This document shows positions 1-8,263 of a stretch of DNA of 64,000 nucleotides, piece by piece (position 1 is the first letter of the stretch; each line of letters begins with the position of its first letter). The stretch is taken from contig NZ_CP043504.1 of assembly GCF_008365275.1 (NCBI RefSeq), positions 124,001 through 188,000 on the forward strand. Reading direction: 5' to 3'. The notes below the pieces were generated by a model. It had not been told where the DNA came from and ran no database searches. It saw nothing but the letters and a program-made list of their open reading frames with translations. Position numbers and translations under genes: made by a program. This stretch comes from Protaetiibacter larvae. Its GTDB lineage: Bacteria; Actinomycetota; Actinomycetes; Actinomycetales; Microbacteriaceae.

Positions 1-172
1 AGCCGGTGTGCGTCCCCAGCTCGACCAGAGTGCGAGGACGCAACGCATCCATCAGCCACCCCGCGAAGGCCGCGTGCTCGAACCATGCCGAGCGGATGAG
101 CCGCGACGGCACCAAGTACGAGGCAGGAGAGGCGTATGGCGAAGGAACTGCAGCAGCGCGCGTCACACGCAC
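1..172 (-). CDS. SAM-dependent methyltransferase-like protein, N-terminal fragment (runs off left edge)
   Basis: Only the first 57 or so codons are in the window. Read on the minus strand, a GTG start at 172 (or the second GTG at 166) leads into a peptide with the motifs RLIRSAWFEHAAFAGWL and LRPRTLVELGTHTG. The second is a typical motif I (VELGTxxG) of a class I S-adenosylmethionine methyltransferase. In actinobacterial surface-polysaccharide loci this domain is often fused to glycosyltransferase domains, so the whole protein could be larger. The start lies 3 bp after the stop of the LCP gene and in the same direction, which suggests co-transcription and a cell-envelope role. The fragment is too short to name a substrate. 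Confidence 0.6.
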   Translation of the reverse strand, partial: MRVTRAAAVPSPYASPASYLVPSRLIRSAWFEHAAFAGWLMDALRPRTLVELGTHTG

Positions 173-175
173 AGC

Positions 176-1522
176 CTAGGGAGTGTCGGTGGCCGGAGTC
201 GGATGCAACGCCTCACGCACCCGCGACTGGATCGCCCCGAAGTCGGGATGCAGATTGTCGAACTCAGGGGGCACGAAGTCGATGGAGACCGCGGGGTGCT
301 CTCTCGACTTGTCCGCGAGGGCGACGAAATGACTCAGCATCGGCTTCGGAAGGTCGGTCTTCACGACCTGTGCACCCGCTTCCGCGATCGCCGTGAAGTT
401 CGCCACGACGTTCACCGGATTCGCCTGCGCAAGAATGGCCTCCTGCACCTGACGCTGGCGCGACATCCGATCGTAGTCGTTGGAGCCATAGCGCGAACGC
501 GCGTACCAGAGAGCCGTAGCGCCGTCCATGTGCTGCGCACCGGCCTCGATGTACCCCTCCGGCGGCTGGATGCTCCCGTCGTTGTCGTTCCGCTCGCTCC
601 CGAACGGCACGCGAGCGGCCACCGTGACGTCGATCCCGCCCAGCGCGTCGACGAGCTGCGCGAAGCCGTGCATGTCGATCAGCACGTAGAACTGCAGCGT
701 GAGGCCCGTCACGCCCTCGACCGCGTCGCGCATCGCCTCGATACCGGGCTGGCTCCCCGCCGCCTCGGCCTCCGGATAGAGCTCCGGGTGCTCCTCGCCG
801 TAGGTGTACACGTAGTCGATCAGGCAGTCGTCGCCGCAGTCCCAGCCGGTCGGATAGGGCCCGAGCATCGGGGATCCCTCGGAGAAGGGAGCGTTGTAGA
901 GATTGCGCGGGATCCCGAAGAGGACGATCGCGCCGGTCTCGGCGTCCACACTCGCGACGGAGATGGAGTCGGGACGAAGACCCAGCCGATCCGGGCCCGC
1001 ATCGCCGCCGAGCAGCAGGATGTTGTACCGTCCATCGATCGGCGGCACGATGTCGCCATCCGCGAAGACGGCGTTGAGGACTCCGATCGCCGAACCCGTC
1101 GACACTGCCGCGTAGCTCGCGGTGCCGGCCGTCGCCACCAGCGCGACCGCCGCGAGCCCGCCCACGAATCCTCGCGCGATCGGCGCGATGCTCACGAATC
1201 GAATGAGCCTCAGGGTGTCGAGGGTGAGCACGGTCCACAACGCGGCGTAGAACAGCAGCAGCACGATCAATGCGACGAGCACCCAGGTCTGGGTGAAGGC
1301 GCCGATGACGGCGTCCCGAGCGACGACCAGCCCGAGTCCGAGGATCACGAGCAGTGTCCAGAGCACAAGCGTCGCACCCAGCCCGAAGCGGCCGAGTCGT
1401 CGATCTCCGGCGAGCACCTGTGCGGCTCCGGGAATCAGCAGGTTGAACCCCACCAGCCACCAGGCACGATGGGTCATGAACGACTCCATCGTGCGATCGG
1501 GATCGCGAAGGACGGATGCCAT
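176..1522 (-). CDS. LCP (LytR-CpsA-Psr) family glycopolymer transferase
   Basis: The 448-residue protein has four hydrophobic segments in its first 140 residues and then an extracytoplasmic LCP domain from about residue 165. LCP hallmarks are ILLLGGDAG, DRLGLRPDS, FGIPRNL, LVDALGGIDV and the arginine-rich YARSRYGSNDYDRMSRQRQVQ. LCP enzymes transfer polyprenyl-pyrophosphate-linked glycopolymers to the cell wall outside the membrane. Four N-terminal segments instead of one are a variant seen in actinobacteria. The gene starts 3 bp after purE, with possible later starts at Met12 and Met16. Context (methyltransferase downstream, GtrA nearby) supports an envelope role. The exact polymer cannot be told. 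Confidence 0.88.
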   Translation of the reverse strand: MASVLRDPDRTMESFMTHRAWWLVGFNLLIPGAAQVLAGDRRLGRFGLGATLVLWTLLVILGLGLVVARDAVIGAFTQTWVLVALIVLLLFYAALWTVLTLDTLRLIRFVSIAPIARGFVGGLAAVALVATAGTASYAAVSTGSAIGVLNAVFADGDIVPPIDGRYNILLLGGDAGPDRLGLRPDSISVASVDAETGAIVLFGIPRNLYNAPFSEGSPMLGPYPTGWDCGDDCLIDYVYTYGEEHPELYPEAEAAGSQPGIEAMRDAVEGVTGLTLQFYVLIDMHGFAQLVDALGGIDVTVAARVPFGSERNDNDGSIQPPEGYIEAGAQHMDGATALWYARSRYGSNDYDRMSRQRQVQEAILAQANPVNVVANFTAIAEAGAQVVKTDLPKPMLSHFVALADKSREHPAVSIDFVPPEFDNLHPDFGAIQSRVREALHPTPATDTP

Positions 1523-1525
1523 CGC

Positions 1526-2032
1526 TCAGAGCTTCTGCTGGAGGGCGGCGTTCTTCTCGGCGACGAGTGCTTCGAGACCCGCCGCGTGGGCAGCGAGCCG
1601 TGAGGTCAACTCGGGGTCACCGGAGGCGAGAATGCGAACCGCGAGCAATCCGGCGTTCCGTGCGCCGCCGATCGACACGGTGGCGACAGGGATGCCGGCC
1701 GGCATCTGGACGATGGACAGCAGCGAGTCCAGCCCGTCGAGCTTCGCGAGCGGCACAGGCACGCCGATCACGGGAAGCGTGGTCACCGAGGCGAGCATCC
1801 CGGGCAGGTGCGCCGCTCCGCCGGCACCCGCGATGATGGTGCGCAGCCCCCGCCCCGCCGCCTCGGCACCGTAATCGAGCATTCTCCGCGGGGTGCGGTG
1901 CGCCGAGACCACCTCCACCTCGAAGTGGATCTCGAACTCGTCGAGCACGGCGGCCGCGTCCTGCATGACACCCCAGTCGGAGTCGGAACCCATGACGACT
2001 CCGACCGCGACACGCGAACTCACAGCTGGCAC
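1526..2032 (-). CDS. purE: N5-carboxyaminoimidazole ribonucleotide mutase, catalytic subunit PurE
   Basis: The 168-residue protein matches class I PurE in length and motifs: GSDSDW near the N terminus, SAHRTPRRM, and the glycine-rich [13 protein letters not shown]. The histidine of SAHRT is the family's catalytic residue. The enzyme converts N5-CAIR to CAIR in de novo purine synthesis, acting on the product of PurK, which is encoded 16 bp upstream in the same direction. The start lies just after purK, so the two form an operon that continues into the LCP gene 3 bp downstream. Confidence 0.97.
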   Translation of the reverse strand: MPAVSSRVAVGVVMGSDSDWGVMQDAAAVLDEFEIHFEVEVVSAHRTPRRMLDYGAEAAGRGLRTIIAGAGGAAHLPGMLASVTTLPVIGVPVPLAKLDGLDSLLSIVQMPAGIPVATVSIGGARNAGLLAVRILASGDPELTSRLAAHAAGLEALVAEKNAALQQKL

Positions 2033-2048
2033 CCCGCCATGGTACGGG

Positions 2049-3173
2049 TCAGCCCTTGAAGAACTCGGCAGCGGCTCGCGCGCGGCCGAGCACCTCGGCG
2101 AGATCGTCTCCGGTCGCAGTGAGGTGCCCTACTTTCCGGCCGGGGCGCGAATCCTTGTCGTACGAGTGGAGCTTGACCTCCGGATGGGCCGCCATCGCCT
2201 CGCCGTACCGATCGGGCATCCGCTCGCCGCTCGGGCCGCCCAGGATGTTGACCATGACGCTCACCGGTGCTGTCGGCGACGGGTCACCGAGCGGCAGGTC
2301 GAGCACCGCCCTCAGATGCTGTTCGAATTGGCTCGTCACGGCGCCATCGATGCTCCAATGCCCGGTGTTGTGCGGTCGCATCGCCAGCTCGTTCACGAGC
2401 AGCCCACCGTCTTCGGTCTCGAACAGTTCGACCGCGAGCACGCCCGTGACGTCGAGCGACTCCGCGATGTGGGCGGCGAGTTCGCGCGCCCGCGTCGCCA
2501 AGGTCTCGGCAGCCGGCGCAGGAGCGAACACCTCTGCGCACACGCCGCCTTCCTGCACCGTCTCCACCAGCGGCCACGCGGCCAGTTCTCCGGACGGACG
2601 ACGCGCGACGAGTTGCGCGAGCTCGCGGCGGAAGGGGACGAACTGTTCCGCGAGCAGCGCCTCACCCGCCGACGCCGCGAACCAGTCATCGACCGCCGAG
2701 GGGTCTCTCACCACGCGGACACCCTTGCCGTCGTAGCCGCCGCGGGGCGTCTTCACGACAGCGCTGCCTCCGTGGGCGGCAAGGAATCCCGCGAGCTCCG
2801 CGGGGCCCGATACCCGGGCCCACGACGGAACCGGTGCTCCGATCTGGGTGAGGCGCTCACGCATGAAGACCTTGTCCTGCGCGACGGCGAGCGCATGCGG
2901 TCCCGGACGAATGGGGATCCCGGTGGCGGCGAGCGCCGCGAGCACGGTCGGCGGAGCGTGTTCGTGGTCGAAGGTGATCACGTCGACCTCGGCGGCGAAC
3001 GCCAGGACGACGTCGACATCGCGGTAGTCGCCGATCGTGGTCGCCGCGAGCGATGCGGATGACCCCGCCGTCTCCGCCAGCACGCTCAGGCTGATGCCGA
3101 GCTCCACCGCGGGCGGGATCATCATCCGGGCCAGCTGGCCACCGCCGATCACACCGACTCTCCAGGTCACCAC
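2049..3173 (-). CDS. purK: N5-carboxyaminoimidazole ribonucleotide synthase PurK
   Basis: This is a 374-residue ATP-grasp enzyme. The N terminus carries [12 protein letters not shown], the ATP-grasp core [17 protein letters not shown], and the C-terminal half [16 protein letters not shown], all diagnostic of PurK. It uses ATP and bicarbonate to carboxylate AIR to N5-CAIR for PurE. The first two codons are both GTG (3173 and 3170), so the start could be one codon later. It heads the purK-purE-LCP-methyltransferase run and is divergent from the GtrA gene, with 73 bp between them that must hold both promoters. Confidence 0.96.
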   Translation of the reverse strand: MVTWRVGVIGGGQLARMMIPPAVELGISLSVLAETAGSSASLAATTIGDYRDVDVVLAFAAEVDVITFDHEHAPPTVLAALAATGIPIRPGPHALAVAQDKVFMRERLTQIGAPVPSWARVSGPAELAGFLAAHGGSAVVKTPRGGYDGKGVRVVRDPSAVDDWFAASAGEALLAEQFVPFRRELAQLVARRPSGELAAWPLVETVQEGGVCAEVFAPAPAAETLATRARELAAHIAESLDVTGVLAVELFETEDGGLLVNELAMRPHNTGHWSIDGAVTSQFEQHLRAVLDLPLGDPSPTAPVSVMVNILGGPSGERMPDRYGEAMAAHPEVKLHSYDKDSRPGRKVGHLTATGDDLAEVLGRARAAAEFFKG

Positions 3174-3210
3174 GCAAGGTTAGCCGCGCCCACCGCACGA
3201 GGCGCGCGGT

Positions 3211-3216
3211 TAGGAT
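3211..3216 (+). promoter_or_regulatory. Candidate -10 element for the GtrA gene
   Basis: TAGGAT, fitting the actinobacterial TANNNT pattern, sits about 30 bp before the GTG of the GtrA gene in the purK/gtrA divergent gap. I see no good -35 hexamer, so this is tentative. Confidence 0.35.
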
Positions 3217-3246
3217 GCTGCGGGTGTCGATGACGAGAGGCTGCGC

Positions 3247-3840
3247 GTGCTCGAGCGGTTGAACCGATCCATCCGATGGGCGTGGCAGACCCTCCTCCGC
3301 TACGCCCTCAAGTTCGGAGTCGTCGGTCTCGTCGGCTACGCGGTCGACGTGGCGCTCTTCAACGCGCTCCGCCTCGGGCTTGTCGGCCACGACCACTTCT
3401 GGCAGGGGCCGCTGGGGGCGAAGATCATCTCCGTCACCGTCTCCACGCTCGTCACCTGGTTCGGGAATCGCTACTGGACCTTCCGCGAGCACCGACGGAA
3501 GAACTTCGTCCTCGAGCTCGTCGAGTTCTCCGTCGTCTCGGTGGGCGGGTTGCTCATCGCCCTCCTCTGCCTCTGGATCTCGCACTACGTTCTCGGGTTC
3601 ACCTCGCTGCTCGCCGACAACATCTCGACGAACATCATCGGCCTGTTCCTCGGCACCGCGTTCCGTTTCCTCATGTACCGCTACTGGGTCTACGGGCATC
3701 ACCGCAAGGACGGCCTCACCGCTCGTCAGCACAAGGCGGAAGCCGCCGCGCTGGCGATCTTCGAGGACGAGCAGACCGCATCGGTGACCGCCGAGATCCC
3801 GACGATCCGGCCCAGCCGTCCGGCGGACGACCCCGCATAG
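3247..3840 (+). CDS. GtrA-like small membrane protein
   Basis: The 197-residue protein has four predicted membrane segments and GtrA-family motifs: RYALKFGVVGLVGYAVDVALF at the start of the domain, LVTWFGNRYWTFRE after the second helix, and FRFLMYRYWVYG at the end of the fourth. GtrA proteins are proposed flippases for polyprenyl-phosphate sugars in wall or O-antigen modification. The GTG start has GAGAGG six bases upstream. The C-terminal 45 residues after the last helix are charged and cytoplasmic. A polyprenol-phosphate mannosyltransferase 1.4 kb downstream is a plausible functional partner; this is inference. Confidence 0.88.
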   Translation: MLERLNRSIRWAWQTLLRYALKFGVVGLVGYAVDVALFNALRLGLVGHDHFWQGPLGAKIISVTVSTLVTWFGNRYWTFREHRRKNFVLELVEFSVVSVGGLLIALLCLWISHYVLGFTSLLADNISTNIIGLFLGTAFRFLMYRYWVYGHHRKDGLTARQHKAEAAALAIFEDEQTASVTAEIPTIRPSRPADDPA

Positions 3841-3857
3841 CGGTCGCGCCGAGAAGC

Positions 3858-4427
3858 TCAGCTCCGCTCGAACGCCGTCGTCTCGTCGAACGGACGTGAC
3901 TGCTCCCGTTGGCGACGCGCCGCCACCGGGTTGATCGACAGCTCCATCAGGTCGTGGAGCGTCGACTGCACGAGCGACGCGCCCGGCACGTCGCGCAGCA
4001 CCACGGGATGCTCGAGACCCGTGTTGATCCGGATGTCGCCGCTGCCGAAGAGCGCCTGCAGCCCCGCCTTGCGGACCGTGACGTCGTAGCTGCGGCTGTG
4101 CAGCAGCTCCTGCCGGGTGCGCACGAACAGTCCCCCGCGGATGACGATGCGCCGCGTCGTGATCGTGTAGTTGCGCCCGAGCCAGGCCAGCAGCGGCAGC
4201 AGGAACAACACGATCGCCACGAGCACCGCGCCCCCGAGCACCGCCCAGTTCTGCCACGGTTCGGGGAAGGTGCCCCCGAAGAATCCGAGGGCCGCCACGT
4301 CGGCGATGAGCACGACACACGGCCAGAACAGGGCGCGGCCGTGCGAGCGGAGGCGTGCGACCACCGTCTCGGGCTGCACCGTCTGCGCAGACCCCGAGGC
4401 CGGGAGCGAGGAGCCCGGGTGGGACAT
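3858..4427 (-). CDS. PH-domain (bPH2/DUF304-type) membrane protein
   Basis: The 189-residue protein has a short proline/serine-rich start, two adjacent membrane segments (about residues 32-50 and 64-87), then a bacterial PH-like domain with NYTITTRRIVIRGGLF and RQELLHSRSYDVTVRKAG, the usual membrane-tethered bPH2 layout. Its molecular role is unknown; related proteins are anchored PH-fold proteins of the cytoplasmic face. It lies convergent to the GtrA gene and 9 bp downstream of birA on the same strand, so it is probably co-transcribed with birA. Confidence 0.82.
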   Translation of the reverse strand: MSHPGSSLPASGSAQTVQPETVVARLRSHGRALFWPCVVLIADVAALGFFGGTFPEPWQNWAVLGGAVLVAIVLFLLPLLAWLGRNYTITTRRIVIRGGLFVRTRQELLHSRSYDVTVRKAGLQALFGSGDIRINTGLEHPVVLRDVPGASLVQSTLHDLMELSINPVAARRQREQSRPFDETTAFERS

Positions 4428-4436
4428 GTGCCCTTT

Positions 4437-5228
4437 CTAACGCACGTGGGTCACGTCGCCCGCCGCGACAGACCGCGCGAGGCCCTGCTGGTCCGCGACG
4501 ATGAGCCGACCGTCGGCGTCGAGATCCACGGCGGTGCCCTGCAGCTGCTCGTCGCCCGGCAACTCGATGCGCACGGGACGACCCAGCGTGAGGCAGTGGA
4601 CGCGCGCCTGGGCGCGGATCCCGGACGCCTCGGCATCCGCGCCGGCGGCGAGGTACCGGGCCACCCGATCCCGTACCCCCTCGAGGTAGGCGGCGATCAC
4701 GAGGTCCTCGAGCGCCTCGTCGACGACGGCGCCCTCCACAGCGAGCGAGGTCGCGGTGGGCACGGGCAGCTCGTCCGCCGTCATCCGCGTGTTGAGTCCG
4801 GCCCCCACGACGACCCCCGTGCCGCCGGGCAGCAGCTCCGCGAGCACCCCGCAGACCTTGCGGCCGGCGACGAGCACATCGTTGGGCCACTTGAACCCCA
4901 CCTCGCGGTCGGGCAGTGCGCTGCGCACCGCGTCGCTCATCGCGATGCCCGCGATCACCGGCAGCCAGCCGAGCCGGTCCGGCGTCGGGACGGAGCCGTC
5001 GGGCAGTCGAGGCCGCAGCAGCACCGACACGGCGACGCTCGCGCCGGGCGGGGCGGTCCACGATCGGCCGAGCCGCCCGCGCCCCGCGCTCTGATAGCGC
5101 GTCAGCATGACGGTCAGGTCGCCGAGCCCCTCACGGTCGGCACGCGCCGACAACTCCGTGTTGGTCGAGCTCGAGGAGGCGAGTTCGTACAGGACGGGGG
5201 CCACCTGCCGACTCCGGTCGAAGCTCAT
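4437..5228 (-). CDS. birA: Biotin--[acetyl-CoA-carboxylase] ligase, monofunctional
   Basis: The 263-residue protein carries the biotin ligase motifs SAGRGRLGRSW (biotinyl-AMP loop) and KWPNDVLV, plus the C-terminal SH3-like domain. It has no N-terminal helix-turn-helix, so it should be a ligase only and not a repressor. It attaches biotin to carrier lysines, here most likely that of AccA at 13.3-15.1 kb, and it sits about 0.85 kb from the AccD/AccE genes. The ATG at 5228 is chosen because the catalytic domain begins soon after it and the region upstream belongs to the divergent glycosyltransferase. Confidence 0.94.
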   Translation of the reverse strand: MSFDRSRQVAPVLYELASSSSTNTELSARADREGLGDLTVMLTRYQSAGRGRLGRSWTAPPGASVAVSVLLRPRLPDGSVPTPDRLGWLPVIAGIAMSDAVRSALPDREVGFKWPNDVLVAGRKVCGVLAELLPGGTGVVVGAGLNTRMTADELPVPTATSLAVEGAVVDEALEDLVIAAYLEGVRDRVARYLAAGADAEASGIRAQARVHCLTLGRPVRIELPGDEQLQGTAVDLDADGRLIVADQQGLARSVAAGDVTHVR

Positions 5229-5252
5229 GGCGGCCAGCCTAGGATGTCGTCC

Positions 5253-6071
5253 ATGACCTCCGCGCGACCGTCCGGGCGCGTCCTGGTCGTGACCCCCACC
5301 TACGACGAGGTCGACAACCTCGCGGCCTCGGTCCAGGCCGTCCTCGGCGCGGGGGTCGGCGCCGAGGTGCTCGTGGTCGACGATGCGAGTCCCGACGGCA
5401 CCGGTGAGCTCGCGGATCGGATCGCGGCAGCCGACGACCGCGTGCATGTGCTGCATCGCGCCGAGAAGGACGGCCTCGGCCGCGCCTACCTCGCCGGCTT
5501 CGCCTGGGCGATCGCCCGCGGCTACGACGTGATCGTCGAGTTCGACGCCGACGGATCGCACCCCGCCTCCGCCCTCCCCGCCCTGCTCGCCGAGCTCGAG
5601 GCCGACCCGGCCCTCGGGCTGGCGATCGGCTCGCGCTGGGTGCCCGGGGGCGCGCTCGTGGACTGGCCCGCCTCCCGCCGACGGCTCAGCAAGCTGGCCA
5701 ACGCCTACGCGCGGGTGATGCTCCGCCTCCCGGTGCGCGACGTCACGGCCGGCTACCGCGCCTACCGCTCGGCCGTGCTCGCCGAGCTCGCCGACGAGGT
5801 CGTGCAGTCGCGCGGCTACTGCTTCCAGATCGACCTCACGATCCGCACGGCCGACTCCGGCTGGGGCATCCGCGAGGTGCCGATCACCTTCACGGAACGC
5901 CGCGCCGGCCACTCGAAGATGAGCGGAGGCGTCGTCGTCGAGGCGATGTGGCGCGTCACCGTCTGGGGCATCGCGCGCCGATTCCGGCCGCGGCCACGCG
6001 CGCGCAACCAAGCACCGGGCGACGGTTTTGTCGCAACCCGCCAAGGCATCCGCCCGGAGGGTGACGGATAG
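5253..6071 (+). CDS. Polyprenol-phosphate mannosyltransferase (GT2, Ppm/DPM1 type)
   Basis: This is a 272-residue GT2 enzyme with [11 protein letters not shown], the nucleotide-binding [11 protein letters not shown], the DxD-like [13 protein letters not shown], and GSRWVPGG, as in dolichol/polyprenol-phosphate mannose synthases. It should transfer mannose from GDP-mannose to polyprenyl phosphate at the inner membrane face. The DPM1-type soluble form has no acyltransferase fusion. ATG 5253 is preferred because AGGA lies eight bases upstream; ATG 5244 is the alternative. The last codons overlap nothing, but the carboxylase start follows 10 bp later. GDP-mannose would come from the ManC enzyme near 32 kb. 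Confidence 0.88.
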   Translation: MTSARPSGRVLVVTPTYDEVDNLAASVQAVLGAGVGAEVLVVDDASPDGTGELADRIAAADDRVHVLHRAEKDGLGRAYLAGFAWAIARGYDVIVEFDADGSHPASALPALLAELEADPALGLAIGSRWVPGGALVDWPASRRRLSKLANAYARVMLRLPVRDVTAGYRAYRSAVLAELADEVVQSRGYCFQIDLTIRTADSGWGIREVPITFTERRAGHSKMSGGVVVEAMWRVTVWGIARRFRPRPRARNQAPGDGFVATRQGIRPEGDG

Positions 6072-6081
6072 GCTGAACGCC

Positions 6082-7680
6082 GTGACCGACGCCACTGACG
6101 CTTCCGACCTCTCCACGACCGCCGGCAAGCTCGCCGATCTGAAGGCGCGGTACCACGAGGCCGTCACCGCGAGCGGTGAGGCCGCGATCGCCAAGCAGCA
6201 CGCCAAGGGCAAGAAGACGGCCCGCGAGCGCATCGAGCAGCTGCTCGACCAGGGCTCCTTCGTCGAGCTCGACGAGTTCGTCCGGCACCGCACCCACGCC
6301 TTCGGCATGGAGAAGAACCGGCCGTACGGCGACGCCGTCGTGACCGGCACGGGCACCATCCACGGTCGCCAGGTCGCCGTGTACGCCCAGGACTTCACGA
6401 TCTTCGGCGGCTCGCTCGGCGAGGTCGCCGGCGAGAAGATCATCAAGATCATGCAGCTCGCGCTCAAGACCGGCGTGCCGATCATCGGGATGCTCGACTC
6501 CGGCGGCGCCCGCATCCAGGAGGGCGTCGTCGCGCTCGGCAAGTACGGCGAGATCTTCCGCCTCAACACCGCGGCCTCCGGGGTGATCCCGCAGATCTCG
6601 ATCATCATGGGCCCCGCGGCGGGCGGCGCCGTCTACTCCCCCGCCCTCACCGACTTCGTCATCATGGTCGACAAGACCAGCCACATGTTCGTGACCGGCC
6701 CCGACGTCATCAAGACCGTGACGGGAGAGGACGTCGGCTTCGAGGAGCTCGGCGGCGCGCTCACGCACAACAAGACCTCCGGGGTCTCGCACTACCTCGC
6801 CTCGGACGAGGACGACGCCCTCGACTACGCGCGCACCCTGGTCGGCTTCCTTCCCGACAACAACCAGGCCGAGGTGCCCGTCTACGAGAGCGACGTGGAG
6901 CTCGAGATCAACGACTCCGACCGCCGGCTGAACACGATCATCCCCGACTCGCCCAACCAGCCCTACAACGTGCTCGACGTCATCGAGCGCGTCGTCGACA
7001 ACGGCGATTTCCTCGAGGTGCAGCCGCTCTTCGCACCCAACATCGTCGTGGGCTTCGCGCGCGTCGAAGGGCGCTCGGTGGGCATCATCGCCAACCAGCC
7101 GAGCGCCATGGCGGGAACCCTCAACATCGAGGCCGGCGAGAAGGCGTCCCGCTTCGTGCGCTTCTGCGACGCGTTCTCGATCCCGATCATCACCCTCGTG
7201 GATGTGCCGGGCTACCTGCCCGGGACCGACCAGGAGTGGACGGGCGTCATCCGGCGCGGCGCGAAGCTGCTGTACGCCTACGCCGAGGCGACCGTGCCGC
7301 TCGTGACGGTCATCACGCGCAAGGCCTACGGCGGCGCCTACATCGTCATGGGCTCGAAGCAGCTGGGCGCCGACCTCAACTACGCATGGCCGACCGCCGA
7401 GATCGCGGTCATGGGCGGGCAGGGTGCCGTCAACATCCTCTATCGCAACGAGTTGAAGGCCGCCGAAGCCGCGGGCGAGGATGTCGCCGCCGTGCGCACC
7501 CGGCTCGCGAACGAGTACACCTACAACGTGGCCTCGCCGTTCCTGGCTGCCGAGCGCGGCGAGCTCGACGGCATCATCGAGCCCGCGGCCACGCGACTCG
7601 TGATCACGAAGGCGCTGCGGGCGCTGCGCACCAAGCGCGCGTCGCTGCCTCCCAAGAAGCACGGGAACATCCCCCTGTGA
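6082..7680 (+). CDS. Acyl-CoA carboxylase, carboxyltransferase (beta) subunit
   Basis: The protein has 532 residues and belongs to the AccD/PccB carboxyltransferase family. Visible motifs are [17 protein letters not shown] at the start, the oxyanion-hole [14 protein letters not shown] and [13 protein letters not shown] in the N-terminal half, and [13 protein letters not shown] and [14 protein letters not shown] in the C-terminal half. It transfers the carboxyl group from carboxybiotin to acetyl- or propionyl-CoA. Substrate preference cannot be fixed from sequence by eye. GTG 6082 is preferred over upstream GTG 6061, which lies inside the preceding gene with the purine-rich stretch too close. 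The epsilon subunit overlaps its stop by four bases. Confidence 0.95.
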   Translation: MTDATDASDLSTTAGKLADLKARYHEAVTASGEAAIAKQHAKGKKTARERIEQLLDQGSFVELDEFVRHRTHAFGMEKNRPYGDAVVTGTGTIHGRQVAVYAQDFTIFGGSLGEVAGEKIIKIMQLALKTGVPIIGMLDSGGARIQEGVVALGKYGEIFRLNTAASGVIPQISIIMGPAAGGAVYSPALTDFVIMVDKTSHMFVTGPDVIKTVTGEDVGFEELGGALTHNKTSGVSHYLASDEDDALDYARTLVGFLPDNNQAEVPVYESDVELEINDSDRRLNTIIPDSPNQPYNVLDVIERVVDNGDFLEVQPLFAPNIVVGFARVEGRSVGIIANQPSAMAGTLNIEAGEKASRFVRFCDAFSIPIITLVDVPGYLPGTDQEWTGVIRRGAKLLYAYAEATVPLVTVITRKAYGGAYIVMGSKQLGADLNYAWPTAEIAVMGGQGAVNILYRNELKAAEAAGEDVAAVRTRLANEYTYNVASPFLAAERGELDGIIEPAATRLVITKALRALRTKRASLPPKKHGNIPL

Positions 7681-7898
7681 GCGCCCAACAGGACGAGCAC
7701 CCGATCGACGTGCGCGTCGTCGGCGGCGACCCCACGGCCGAGGAGCTGGCGGCCGCCACCGCGGTGCTGCGCGCCTCGCTCGACGAGCTCGCGGGACTCC
7801 ACCGGAAGGCGCGCCGCGCACCCACCGCGTGGGAGCGCGGGCGCCGCATTCTCCGCGAGCCGCTCACGCGCGGCGGATGGAACGGCTGGGCCTCGTAG
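7677..7898 (+). CDS. Acyl-CoA carboxylase epsilon subunit
   Basis: This small 73-residue protein starts at a GTG that overlaps the AccD stop (GTGA). It contains [20 protein letters not shown], the signature of actinobacterial AccE/PccE epsilon subunits, and ends with a tryptophan-rich tail ([12 protein letters not shown]) typical of the family. In Streptomyces and mycobacteria the epsilon subunit stabilises the alpha-beta complex and raises its activity. The four-base overlap implies translational coupling with the beta subunit. A hairpin follows 15 bp after its stop. Confidence 0.93.
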   Translation: MSAQQDEHPIDVRVVGGDPTAEELAAATAVLRASLDELAGLHRKARRAPTAWERGRRILREPLTRGGWNGWAS

Positions 7899-7913
7899 CG
7901 GGCGACGCGACGA

Positions 7914-7944
7914 CCGGTTATCGACGGAATCCGTCGAGAACCGG
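7914..7944 (+). terminator. Hairpin downstream of the carboxylase genes
   Basis: CCGGTT...AACCGG encloses TCGACGG-AAT-CCGTCGA, giving a 13-pair stem with a single A/G mismatch and a 3-base loop. There is no T-run, which is common for actinobacterial terminators. Its position 15 bp after the epsilon gene supports a terminator. Confidence 0.6.
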
Positions 7945-8120
7945 CGATCACGCGCGCAGATTCGCAGCTGAGCGGCCGCTGTACCCCGCGATTGCATGAG
8001 AACTGCCGACGTTCTGGGCGCTGTCACCCGAAAATGTCCCCCAAATGTCCCCCGAAATGACGACTTGGAGGGCGCGCGCGGCCTCTTCATACTGGATGTC
8101 AGCAGGTGTATCTCATCGAG
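7945..8120. other. Gene-free spacer with an 11 bp tandem repeat
   Basis: I see no plausible gene between the carboxylase terminator and the candidate promoter at 8121. The stretch contains two adjacent perfect copies of AAATGTCCCCC (8032-8042 and 8043-8053), followed by a related GAAATGA. This region is noticeably less GC-rich than its surroundings. Confidence 0.6.
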
Positions 8121-8148
8121 TTACATCGCATCGCCGGTCGTCTAGGGT
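8121..8148 (+). promoter_or_regulatory. Candidate promoter for a small RNA
   Basis: TTACAT (8121-8126) and TAGGGT (8143-8148) are separated by 16 bp and fit a housekeeping sigma promoter (TTGACA / TANNNT). No coding region follows on this strand, but two hairpins and a T-rich tract do. Confidence 0.4.
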
Positions 8149-8154
8149 AAGCAG

Positions 8155-8252
8155 GCCGATGATGTGGGGGCGAGTCAGGGCGATATTCGGGTTGTCGCCC
8201 TGACTCGAATCTTGTGAGGGGTCGGACGCTCGTCCGGCCCCTCACCTTTCTT
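8155..8252 (+). ncRNA. Candidate structured small RNA, unknown family
   Basis: A predicted transcript of about 100 nt would begin near 8155. It has a perfect 13 bp stem (CGAGTCAGGGCGA at 8171-8183 with its complement at 8195-8207, 11-base loop) and then a 15-pair hairpin ending in CTTTCTT. It encodes no convincing peptide. I do not recognise a known actinobacterial RNA family. Alternatively, both hairpins could simply be part of the 3' end of the minus-strand gene beginning at 8264. Inference from structure only. Confidence 0.4.
8214..8252 (+). terminator. Intrinsic terminator, probably bidirectional
   Basis: GTGAGGGG(T)CGGACG at 8214-8228 pairs with 8231-8245, giving a 15-pair stem with one G-T pair, and CTTTCTT follows on the plus strand. 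It lies 19 bp beyond the stop of the minus-strand membrane protein gene, so it could also end that operon. Confidence 0.7.
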
Positions 8253-8263
8253 CCGCCGCGGCG

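Noticed and set aside
8155-8252. 6C RNA (known actinobacterial small RNA)
   Set aside because: The hairpin loops do not contain the runs of six cytosines that define that family.
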